A DNA stretch of 8,124 bases from Candidatus Melainabacteria bacterium. Lineage in GTDB: Bacteria > Actinomycetota > Actinomycetes > Mycobacteriales > Pseudonocardiaceae. Shown here one piece after another: positions 1-8,124 of the stretch. The translations under genes were made by a program, and so were the position numbers. The stretch spans positions 1 through 8,124 of the forward strand of contig CAJCJE010000468.1 of NCBI GenBank assembly GCA_903970565.1, in the 5' to 3' direction. The number at the start of each line of letters is the position of its first letter. Within the stretch, counting starts at the first letter, position 1. The notes under the pieces were generated by a model that saw only the letters and a list, made by a program, of their open reading frames with translations, was not told the origin of the DNA and ran no database searches.

Positions 1-321
1 GTGAAGTCCGACCTGGTCCTGGCTGTCACGTTCGCGGCGGGGGGAACCCCGGATGGGGCCTCGCGCGCACTCGGACTACTCGATGGCCTCCTTTCGGACT
101 CCCTCAAATGGGGGATATTTTCGCTGGCCTGGCCGGCTGCCCTGTTGTTGGCCGATCTTGTGCCGGGGCGTGATGAGCACTTTGCCGAAATCGCAAGTAA
201 AGCACTGACCTGGTCTTTTGTGCGCTCGGATGACACCATGCAGTTGTTGGCAACCGCCTCTACCTGGGTTCCGAGCGCGCTGGTCCGTTCCGGTGAACTA
301 ACTCGGATGGGTGCTGGGTGA
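1..321 (+). CDS. Unrecognised hypothetical protein, possibly 5'-truncated
   Basis: An open frame runs from the first base (a GTG) to a TGA at 319-321, giving 106 residues. I do not recognise the product. Because the frame is open at the window edge, the GTG may be an internal Val and this may be only a C-terminal part. The middle is mildly hydrophobic (around residues 36-55, WGIFSLAWPAALLLADLVPG), with no convincing signal peptide or catalytic motif. By eye about one third of codons end in A or T, less GC-biased than guaB downstream but similar to the bldM-like gene. It precedes that gene on the same strand with a 97-bp gap. In related genomes this position lies between a whiB-type gene and bldM or sigD. 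It could be a real lineage-specific gene or a chance open frame. Confidence 0.4.
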   Translation: MKSDLVLAVTFAAGGTPDGASRALGLLDGLLSDSLKWGIFSLAWPAALLLADLVPGRDEHFAEIASKALTWSFVRSDDTMQLLATASTWVPSALVRSGELTRMGAG

Positions 322-405
322 ACTTCTTGACGGATTAAGCACCAGATCGTGTCAAGGTTCGGCCCCTAGTGGCCGATACCGGAAATGGAACGTCACCTGG
401 CTGCT

Positions 406-413
406 GGAAGGAG
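406..413 (+). promoter_or_regulatory. Ribosome binding site fixing the bldM-like start
   Basis: GGAAGGAG lies 5 nt before GTG 419. This favours the GTG at 419 over the far upstream in-frame GTG at 311, which has no comparable purine tract and would add 36 residues absent from BldM-type proteins. Confidence 0.75.
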
Positions 414-418
414 TCCCC

Positions 419-1015
419 GTGACGACGGTCCTGATCTGCGACGATCGGCGCAGCGTACGAGAAGGTCTTACGCGTGTGATGTCTGCTGTGCCGGGAGTTA
501 GTCGCATCGACTGTGTTGCGCACGGTGACGAGTTGTTGGCTCGCTTCACCCGTCAGCCGGTTGACGTAGTGCTAGTGGGGACGCAACGCGCCGTTCCGAC
601 TGGCGTCGAAGCCACTCGACGGTTGGTGTCTGCGAATCCGCAAGCGAACGTCATCGTGTTCGGTGCCCCGGACGACGCCGGCAGCATCGCTGCCGCCATC
701 GCCGGCGGGGCACGCGGCTATCTACGTTGGGATGCGTCCCGACCGGAGCTGGTCGCCGCCCTGGCTCACACCCTGGCCAGTACCTCGGTGCCGGCGCCTC
801 GGCAACCATCCGATCCCGGGGTGCAACTCACCGATCGTGAGTTGCAGGTTCTGCGTGGGATGAGTCAGGGCAAGAGCAACGGCCAGATCGGCCGCGAGCT
901 CTACCTGTCCGAGGACACCGTGAAGACACACGCCCGGCGGTTGTTCCGCAAGCTGGGTGTGCGGGATCGTGCGCAGGCTGTCGCGCACGGTTTCCGGCGC
1001 GGTCTGGTCTCCTGA
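419..1015 (+). CDS. bldM: BldM-like orphan response regulator (degenerate receiver + LuxR/NarL HTH)
   Basis: A DNA-binding protein of 198 residues, close to the length of Streptomyces BldM. Residues 1-120 form a receiver-like domain and about 135-198 a LuxR/NarL helix-turn-helix, with LTDRELQVLRGMSQGKSN then LSEDTVKTHARRLFRKLG (163-180), the recognition-helix region. It aligns closely with BldM as I remember it, including the GRELxLSEDTVKTHARRLF block. The acidic pair D8-D9 is kept. However the phospho-acceptor position is Gly54 (codon 578-580), the conserved Thr/Ser position is Gly82, and the conserved Lys position is Trp104. Phosphorylation control is therefore very unlikely. In Streptomyces BldM controls sporulation genes as a homodimer or with WhiI; the role here is inferred. 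A strong terminator follows, so it is not expected to be co-transcribed with sigD. The family call is firm; strict orthology to BldM rests on similarity plus gene order. Confidence 0.88.
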   Translation: MTTVLICDDRRSVREGLTRVMSAVPGVSRIDCVAHGDELLARFTRQPVDVVLVGTQRAVPTGVEATRRLVSANPQANVIVFGAPDDAGSIAAAIAGGARGYLRWDASRPELVAALAHTLASTSVPAPRQPSDPGVQLTDRELQVLRGMSQGKSNGQIGRELYLSEDTVKTHARRLFRKLGVRDRAQAVAHGFRRGLVS

Positions 1016-1022
1016 GCTGGCT

Positions 1023-1062
1023 ACTCGGTTAGCCCGAGTCGCTGGAAAAAACCAGAACTCGG
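1023..1062 (+). other. Mutually exclusive hairpins just after the bldM-like stop
   Basis: CCGAGT (1034-1039) can pair with ACTCGG upstream (1023-1028, 5-nt loop) or with a second ACTCGG downstream (1057-1062). In the second form CTGG (1042-1045) and CCAG (1052-1055) add an inner stem closing an A6 loop. The two folds share one strand and exclude each other. Both precede the main terminator. Function unknown; it may only protect the 3' end. Confidence 0.35.
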
Positions 1063-1077
1063 CATACAACGGTAGGC

Positions 1078-1112
1078 ATCCGGCCCGGCGGTTCGCCGTC
1101 GGGCCGGATTTT
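1078..1112 (+). terminator. Strong intrinsic terminator of the bldM-like gene
   Basis: A 14-bp stem (ATCCGGCCCGGCGG paired with CCGTCGGGCCGGAT, one G-T wobble) closes a TTCG tetraloop at 1092-1095. The last stem T begins a run of four T (1109-1112). The orientation fits ending plus-strand transcripts 60-100 bp after the bldM-like stop. It implies that sigD has its own promoter within 1113-1289. Confidence 0.88.
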
Positions 1113-1188
1113 GCTGCCATTTTCATTGTTCGTGCTGGCCAGCCGGTAGAAGTTCGGCTCGACACGCGCCTTGCCCACCCAGGACGGT

Positions 1189-1205
1189 ACGGTAAAGATG
1201 ACCGT
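1189..1205. promoter_or_regulatory. Operator-like dyad 1 upstream of sigD (ACGGT-N7-ACCGT)
   Basis: ACGGT (1189-1193) and ACCGT (1201-1205) form a 5-bp inverted repeat with 7 bp between arms. Another ACGGT lies directly before it (1184-1188). The same half-sites with the same spacing recur at 1238-1254. The dyad overlaps a weak promoter-like pair, TTGCCC (1171) and TAAAGAT (1193). The binding protein is unknown. Confidence 0.45.
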
Positions 1206-1236
1206 TGTGGGTGACAAAGCGTTACGCTGAGTTATC

Positions 1237-1255
1237 CACGGTGATCATTACCGTG
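1237..1255. promoter_or_regulatory. Operator-like dyad 2 upstream of sigD
   Basis: CACGGTGATCATTACCGTG is a 19-bp dyad centred on 1246, symmetrical except for the G1243/T1249 pair. It contains the same ACGGT-N7-ACCGT core as the copy centred on 1197, 49 bp upstream. It ends 34 nt before the sigD ATG and would cover the -35 region of a promoter with -10 TAACAT (1267-1272). Candidate regulators include the adjacent BldM-like protein or a SigD-responsive factor, but nothing in the sequence decides this. Confidence 0.5.
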
Positions 1256-1289
1256 CCGCCGATACGTAACATCAGGACTGTTGCCTTCG

Positions 1290-1862
1290 ATGACGATTTT
1301 GGGGGACGAACCAGGCGCCGTAGTAGGCGCGGCCGTCGGCGGCGACCGACGGGCGGTGGAGCGTTTGTTGGCGATGGTTCGTCCGTTGGTAGTGCGGTAC
1401 TGCCGGGCTCGGGTCGGTCGGCAGGAGCGGTCGTTCGCCTCGGCGGACGACGTGGCACAGGAGGTGTGTCTCGCGGTGCTGACGGCGCTGCCTGGTTATC
1501 GGGATCAGGGGCGTCCTTTTCTGGCGTTCGTGTACGGAATTGCGGCGCACAAGGTCGCCGACGCACATCGGGCTGCGGCGCGCAGTCGTTCGGAGCCGGT
1601 GGCGGAGGTGCCGGACGAGCCGGATGTGGAGGCGGGGCCTGAACAGCGCGCGATGCGGAGCGAACTGTCCAACCGGATGGCGGCGTTGTTGAAGGTTCTA
1701 CCAGACAAGCAGCGCGAAATCGTGGTGCTGCGGGTCGTAGTTGGGTTGTCGGCTGAGGAGACGGCGGAGGCGGTCGGTTCCACACCGGGTGCGGTGCGGG
1801 TCGCCCAGCATCGAGCACTCAGTCGACTACGAAAGACACTCGGCGCGGAGGAGGTGGTCTGA
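1290..1862 (+). CDS. sigD: ECF-type RNA polymerase sigma factor SigD
   Basis: A sigma-70 family ECF factor of 190 residues that directs RNA polymerase to a specific promoter set. Region 2 spans about 20-95, with SADDVAQEVCLAVLTALPGY (51-70) and RPFLAFVYGIAAHKVADAHR (75-94). Region 4 spans about 127-182, with LPDKQREIVVLRVVVGLSAE and the DNA-binding stretch GSTPGAVRVAQHRALSRLR. Several blocks are nearly identical to M. tuberculosis SigD (RPFLAF-YGIAAHKVADAHRAA, RVVVGLSAEET-AVGST-GAVRVAQHRAL). ATG 1290 gives SMT-like alignment with SigD. TTG 1281, three codons earlier, is an alternative, and a -10-like TAACAT (1267-1272) would put the transcript start near 1280, so the message may be nearly leaderless. 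The AGGA at 1274-1277 is badly spaced for either start. rsdA follows with no gap, as expected for a sigma factor held by its own membrane anti-sigma factor. Confidence 0.93.
   Translation: MTILGDEPGAVVGAAVGGDRRAVERLLAMVRPLVVRYCRARVGRQERSFASADDVAQEVCLAVLTALPGYRDQGRPFLAFVYGIAAHKVADAHRAAARSRSEPVAEVPDEPDVEAGPEQRAMRSELSNRMAALLKVLPDKQREIVVLRVVVGLSAEETAEAVGSTPGAVRVAQHRALSRLRKTLGAEEVV
1847..1854 (+). promoter_or_regulatory. Ribosome binding site for rsdA inside the end of sigD
   Basis: GGAGGAGG within the last codons of sigD lies 8 nt before GTG 1863, which directly follows the sigD TGA. This indicates translational coupling, keeping anti-sigma output tied to sigma output. Confidence 0.65.
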
Positions 1863-5091
<3,229 letters not shown>

Positions 5092-5104
5092 CCCACGGCT
5101 TCGT

Positions 5105-5143
5105 CGCGGTTGTCCACAGCCCACAAGGTTGTCCACAACCGCG
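5105..5143. promoter_or_regulatory. Two perfect actinobacterial DnaA boxes within a dyad, between guaB and guaB3
   Basis: TTGTCCACA occurs twice on the plus strand, at 5110-5118 and 5129-5137, 19 bp apart start to start. This is the preferred DnaA box reported for high-GC actinobacteria. The outer arms CGCGGTTGT (5105-5113) and ACAACCGCG (5135-5143) are perfect inverted repeats, and GGTTGTCCACAACC (5127-5140) is itself a palindrome. No T-run follows, so it is not a standard terminator. It lies about 40 bp before a -10-like TAGGCT. DnaA binding is inferred from sequence only. Confidence 0.5.
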
Positions 5144-5176
5144 CGAAACCCGGTCCGTCGCGCCCCAACCGGCCAA

Positions 5177-5182
5177 TAGGCT
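5177..5182 (+). promoter_or_regulatory. Possible guaB3 -10 element TAGGCT
   Basis: TAGGCT fits the actinobacterial -10 pattern TANNNT. No good -35 lies 17-18 bp upstream. It would give a leader of roughly 105-110 nt containing a G/C hairpin (GCCCCC 5198-5203 with GGGGGC 5213-5218). guaB3 could instead be read through from guaB. Confidence 0.3.
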
Positions 5183-5284
5183 GGACGCGGGGCGCCTGCC
5201 CCCAGGGAGGGCGGGGGCTCGGGTAGGGAGTGAAAGAAATTCGCGACCAGGTGCTGGGCGCTGCTGCTTGGGGGAATGATGGCC

Positions 5285-5290
5285 GGAGGG
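5285..5290 (+). promoter_or_regulatory. Ribosome binding site deciding the guaB3 start
   Basis: GGAGGG lies 6 nt before GTG 5297, where the conserved family N-terminus RDLVEIGMGRTAR begins. ATG 5276, seven codons earlier, has a G-run only one base upstream, so GTG 5297 is preferred. Confidence 0.7.
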
Positions 5291-5296
5291 ACTGAC

Positions 5297-6460
5297 GTGC
5301 GCGACCTGGTCGAGATCGGTATGGGGCGGACCGCGAGGCAGGCATACGAACTCGACGACATCGAGATCGTGCCGTCCCGGCGGACCCGTTCCTCCCAGAT
5401 CGTCTCCACCGCGTGGCAGATCGACGCCTACCGCTTCGACATCCCGCTGGTCACCCACCCGACCGACGCCATCGTCTCGCCGGACACCGCCATCGCGGTC
5501 GGCCGGCTCGGCGGTCTCGGGGTGCTCAACGCGGAAGGCCTCTGGGCCCGGCACCCGAACGTGCCCGCCGCCCTGGGCACCCTCGTCGACGCGGTGGAGC
5601 GCGGCGCCGAGCCCACCGAGCTGATCGGCATCCTCCAGGCCCTGCACGCCGCGCCCATCCAGCTCGACCTGATCACCGAGGCGATCAGGCGGGTCCGCGA
5701 GGCCGGCGTGACCGTCGCGGCGCGGGTCAGCCCGCAGCGCGCCGCCGAGCTGACCCCGGCGCTGCTCTCCGCCGGGGTGGAGATGCTGGTCGTGCAGGGC
5801 ACGATCGTCTCCGCCGAGCACGTCGGCACCGAGGAGGAGCCGCTCAACCTCAAGCACTTCATCTCCGCGCTGGACGTCCCGGTGATCGCCGGCGGCGTCG
5901 CCGACTACCGCACCGCCATGCACCTGATGCGCACCGGCGCGGCCGGCGTGATCGTCGGCCACGGCCACACCGCCGGCGTGACCAGCACCGACGCCGTGCT
6001 CGGCATCGGGGTGCCGATGGCGACCGCGATCGTGGACGCCGCCGCCGCGCGCCGCGACTACCTCGACGAGACCGGTGGCCGCTACGTGCACGTCATCGCC
6101 GACGGCGGGGTGCACGTCAGCGGGGACCTGGCCAAGACCATCGCCTGCGGCGCGGACGCGGTGATGCTCGGCGAACCACTGGCCACCGCCGCCGAGATGC
6201 CCGGTCGCGGCCTCTACTGGACCTCCGCCGCCGCGCACCCCTCGCTGCCGCGCAGCCGGGTCGCGGTCGGCTCCCTGCTCGACCCGGTCACCGACCCCGA
6301 CGCGGACACCCCGGTCGACCTGCAAACGCTGCTGTTCGGGCCCTCCCGCGACGCGGACGGCCGGGTGAACCTGTTCGGCGCGCTGCGCCGCGCCCTGGCC
6401 AAGACCGGCTACTCCGACCTGAAGGAGTTCCAGAAGGTCGGCCTCACCGTCCGAGGCTGA
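5297..6460 (+). CDS. guaB3: GuaB3 family IMP dehydrogenase-related protein without catalytic Cys
   Basis: A 387-residue TIM-barrel protein of the GuaB3 family, lacking the CBS domains of GuaB. Recognisable blocks are RDLVEIGMGRTAR (2-14), ELDDIEIVPSRRTRSS, AVGRLGGLGVLN, VPVIAGGV, IADGGVHVSGDLAKTIACGA with Asp269, and the C-terminal LKEFQKVGLTV. The segment matching the GuaB catalytic loop reads VGHGHTAGVTSTDAVLGIGV (220-239), with Val228-Thr229-Ser230-Thr231 where GPGSICTT stands. The only Cys in the protein is Cys284, in a different loop. Mycobacterial GuaB3 has the same type of loop, and as I recall it was not found to have IMP dehydrogenase activity. The function in actinobacteria is unsettled; a role in regulating or partnering GuaB, or another nucleotide reaction, is possible. 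It follows guaB by 205 bp and is probably co-regulated. Automatic annotation as active IMP dehydrogenase would be misleading. Confidence 0.93.
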   Translation: MRDLVEIGMGRTARQAYELDDIEIVPSRRTRSSQIVSTAWQIDAYRFDIPLVTHPTDAIVSPDTAIAVGRLGGLGVLNAEGLWARHPNVPAALGTLVDAVERGAEPTELIGILQALHAAPIQLDLITEAIRRVREAGVTVAARVSPQRAAELTPALLSAGVEMLVVQGTIVSAEHVGTEEEPLNLKHFISALDVPVIAGGVADYRTAMHLMRTGAAGVIVGHGHTAGVTSTDAVLGIGVPMATAIVDAAAARRDYLDETGGRYVHVIADGGVHVSGDLAKTIACGADAVMLGEPLATAAEMPGRGLYWTSAAAHPSLPRSRVAVGSLLDPVTDPDADTPVDLQTLLFGPSRDADGRVNLFGALRRALAKTGYSDLKEFQKVGLTVRG

Positions 6461-6590
6461 ACCGCTCCTGCTGACCGCTCCTGCTGACCGCTCCTGCTGA
6501 GCCCGTCCGCTGGGCCCGTCCGCTGAACCGGTCCTGCTGAACCGGCCCTGCTTGACCGGCCCGCTGAATCGGTCCTGTTGAGCGGTCTTA
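6458..6590 (+). repeat. Imperfect 12-15 bp tandem repeats after guaB3
   Basis: About nine degenerate copies of TGAACCGSTCCTGC run head to tail. The first copy supplies the guaB3 stop codon. Units begin near 6458, 6472, 6485, 6498, 6511, 6524, 6538, 6553 and 6565, with a partial tenth at 6579. Units 2 and 3 are identical (TGACCGCTCCTGC), as expected from recent duplication. Most units carry TGA, placing stops in varied frames. The array ends in a small hairpin. No gene is visible in it. Confidence 0.75.
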
Positions 6591-6597
6591 CGACCGC
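6582..6597 (+). other. Small hairpin at the end of the repeat array
   Basis: GCGGTC (6582-6587) pairs with GACCGC (6592-6597) around TTAC. No T-run follows, so at best a weak factor-assisted stop for guaB3 transcripts, or an operator-like dyad upstream of the oxidoreductase promoter. Confidence 0.3.
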
Positions 6598-6620
6598 CGG
6601 GTGAAGCCGTAACTTACTAC

Positions 6621-6649
6621 TGGTCAGAAACGGCCGGTCGGCCTAATCT
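6621..6649 (+). promoter_or_regulatory. Promoter of the GMC oxidoreductase gene, giving a leaderless mRNA
   Basis: TGGTCA (6621-6626, four of six matches to TTGACA), a 17-bp spacer and TAATCT (6644-6649, five of six to TATAAT at key positions or close to it) make a good primary sigma promoter. The A of the ATG at 6657 is the eighth base after the -10, so transcription probably starts on the start codon. No ribosome binding site precedes the ATG, which supports this. Confidence 0.6.
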
Positions 6650-6656
6650 CGGTTAC

Positions 6657-8124
6657 ATGACTGCCGTACCCACCAGTAACACCCCGGACTATGACGTCGT
6701 CGTGGTCGGCTCCGGCTTCGGTGGCAGCGTGGCCGCCCTGCGGTTGACCGAGAAGGGGTACCGGGTCGCGGTCGTCGAGGCCGGCCGACGATTCGCCGAC
6801 GAGGAGTTCGCGAAAACCTCCTGGGACGCCCGCCGCTACCTGTGGGCCCCCCGCCTTGGCTGCTTCGGCATCCAGCGCATTCACCTGCTCAAGGATGTCA
6901 TCGTGCTGGCCGGCGCCGGGGTCGGCGGCGGCTCGCTGGTCTACGCGAACACCCTCTACCGGCCGCTGCGGCCCTTCTATGCCGATCGGCAGTGGGCGCA
7001 CATCACCGACTGGGAGGCCGAGCTGGCGCCGTTCTACGACCAGGCCAGCCGGATGCTCGGCGTGGTCACCAACCCGACGGTGACCAAGGCCGACGAGGTC
7101 ATGCAGAAGGTCGCCGCGGACATGGGCATCTCCGAGAGCTACCACCAGGCCCCGGTCGGCGTGTTCTTCGGCAAACCGGGCGAGCGCGCCGCCGACCCGT
7201 TCTTCGGCGGAGCCGGCCCGGAACGCACCGGCTGCACCGAATGCGGCGCCTGTATGACCGGCTGCCGCGTCGGCGCCAAGAACACGCTGGTCAAGAACTA
7301 CCTCTACCTCGCGGAACGGGCCGGCGCGAAAATCATCCCGCTGACCACGGTGACCAGCGTCCGCGCCGAACCGGACGGCAGTTTCTCGGTGGACGTGCGC
7401 AAGACCGGTCGCACCGGCTCCCGCTTCGAGCACACCATCACCGCCGGCAGGGTCGTCCTCGCCGCCGGCACCTGGGGCACCCAGAACCTGCTGCACCGGA
7501 TGCGCGCGGACGGCGTGCTGCCGAAACTCTCCGCCCGGCTCGGCGAACTCAGCCGCACCAACTCCGAGTCGATCCTCGGCTCCGCCAGGCTGTCGGTCGA
7601 CCCGGACCGCGACTTCAGCCGTGGCGTCGCGATCACCTCCTCGATCCACCCGGACGACACCACCCACATCGAGCCGGTCCGCTACGGCAGGGGCAGCAAC
7701 GCGATGGGGCTGCTGCAAACCATCTCCACCGACGGCGCCCTGCCGATGCCGCGCTGGCGGCAGGCCGTGCGCTTCCTGCGCCAGCACCCGCTGCTGACCG
7801 CGCGGCTGCTGTCGGTGTACCGGTGGAGCGAGCGGACCATGATCCTGCTGGTCATGCAGAGCCTCGACAACTCGATCACCACCTACCTCAAGCCCGGTCG
7901 TTTCGGCCGCCGCCGCTACACCTCGAAACAGGGCCACGGCGAACCGAATCCCGGCTTCATCCCCGCCGCGCACCTGGCCAGCCAGTTGGCCGCCCAACAC
8001 ATCGACGGCTATGCCGGCGGCAGTTGGGGTGAACTGGCCGACATTCCGCTCACCGCGCACTTCATCGGCGGCTGCGCGATCGGCTCGGACGCCGAACACG
8101 GCGTCATCGACCCCTACCACCGGG
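6657..8124 (+). CDS. ChoD-like GMC oxidoreductase, 3' end beyond the window
   Basis: An FAD-dependent oxidoreductase resembling M. tuberculosis ChoD (Rv3409c), which lies beside guaB3 there too. The first 489 residues are present; the family is roughly 570-580 long. The dinucleotide-binding motif VVVGSGFGGS is at 15-24, followed by EAGRRF (41-46) and the second FAD-contact motif GAGVGGGSLVYAN (86-98). An embedded C193-x2-C196-x2-C199-x3-C203 is followed by RVGAKNTLVKNYL. VVLAAGTWGTQNLL (256-270 region) and the C-terminal LTAHFIGGCAIGSD with His468 are GMC-family features near the active site. Annotation as cholesterol oxidase is common for this family, but the true substrate is uncertain. No signal peptide is visible, so it is probably cytosolic. 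A promoter directly abuts the ATG. The missing C-terminus should hold the last catalytic residue. Confidence 0.9.
   Translation, partial: MTAVPTSNTPDYDVVVVGSGFGGSVAALRLTEKGYRVAVVEAGRRFADEEFAKTSWDARRYLWAPRLGCFGIQRIHLLKDVIVLAGAGVGGGSLVYANTLYRPLRPFYADRQWAHITDWEAELAPFYDQASRMLGVVTNPTVTKADEVMQKVAADMGISESYHQAPVGVFFGKPGERAADPFFGGAGPERTGCTECGACMTGCRVGAKNTLVKNYLYLAERAGAKIIPLTTVTSVRAEPDGSFSVDVRKTGRTGSRFEHTITAGRVVLAAGTWGTQNLLHRMRADGVLPKLSARLGELSRTNSESILGSARLSVDPDRDFSRGVAITSSIHPDDTTHIEPVRYGRGSNAMGLLQTISTDGALPMPRWRQAVRFLRQHPLLTARLLSVYRWSERTMILLVMQSLDNSITTYLKPGRFGRRRYTSKQGHGEPNPGFIPAAHLASQLAAQHIDGYAGGSWGELADIPLTAHFIGGCAIGSDAEHGVIDPYHR

Noticed and set aside
327..355. TTGACG as a -35 for the bldM-like gene
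   Set aside because: No acceptable -10 lies 16-19 bp downstream, so no promoter is called.
957..1217. Short frames in the bldM-sigD gap
   Set aside because: They cross the terminator and dyads, have no good ribosome binding sites and no recognisable product.
1232..1240. TTATCCACG resembling a DnaA box before sigD
   Set aside because: One mismatch, a single copy, and overlapping the stronger dyad; not enough to call.
1205..1818. Gly/Arg-rich plus frame and Pro-rich minus frame across sigD
   Set aside because: Shadows of sigD, whose own frame shows sigma region 2 and 4 motifs.
5198..5218. GCCCCC/GGGGGC hairpin as a terminator after guaB
   Set aside because: No T-run follows and it lies over 100 bp past the stop; noted only as leader structure.
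6624..8120. 498-codon minus-strand frame opposite the GMC oxidoreductase
   Set aside because: Same shadow composition; the plus frame carries the FAD and active-site motifs.

Overview
The window is high-GC actinobacterial chromosome. Proteins align by eye with Mycobacterium tuberculosis and Streptomyces relatives, and the gene order matches a conserved actinobacterial neighbourhood: bldM, sigD, rsdA, DUF5319, guaB, guaB3, ChoD-like GMC oxidoreductase. I lean towards Pseudonocardiales or Mycobacteriales. The BldM-type regulator and the style of the IMP dehydrogenase fit the former slightly better, but the sequence alone does not settle the genus.

Layout. 1-321 is an unrecognised reading frame that may be cut by the left edge. 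419-1015 is a BldM/LuxR-family response regulator whose receiver domain has lost the phospho-acceptor Asp. It is followed by a strong intrinsic terminator (1078-1112), which separates it from sigD. The sigD leader (1113-1289) holds two copies of the same inverted repeat, ACGGT-N7-ACCGT. sigD (1290-1862) and its membrane anti-sigma factor rsdA (1863-2984) are translationally coupled. A hairpin terminator (3017-3050) ends this unit and overlaps the 3' end of the convergent DUF5319 gene (3037-3423, minus).

The DUF5319 gene and guaB diverge from a 123-bp region. guaB (3547-5091) is a complete canonical IMP dehydrogenase. A 205-bp gap with two perfect actinobacterial DnaA boxes inside a longer dyad leads to guaB3 (5297-6460), an IMP dehydrogenase-like protein with no catalytic cysteine. 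Its stop codon opens an array of imperfect 12-15 bp tandem repeats (6458-6590). The last gene, a ChoD-type GMC oxidoreductase with an embedded four-cysteine cluster motif, looks leaderless and runs off the right edge.

How the genes relate. The left half is regulatory: a developmental-type regulator plus a sigma/anti-sigma pair. The right half starts guanine nucleotide synthesis (IMP to XMP) and adds a redox enzyme. I see no defence system, mobile element, CRISPR array or RNA gene, and no clear new multi-gene system. The points most worth checking are the paired dyads before sigD, the degenerate receiver of the BldM-like protein, the cysteine-less GuaB3, the DnaA boxes before guaB3 and the four-Cys motif in the oxidoreductase.
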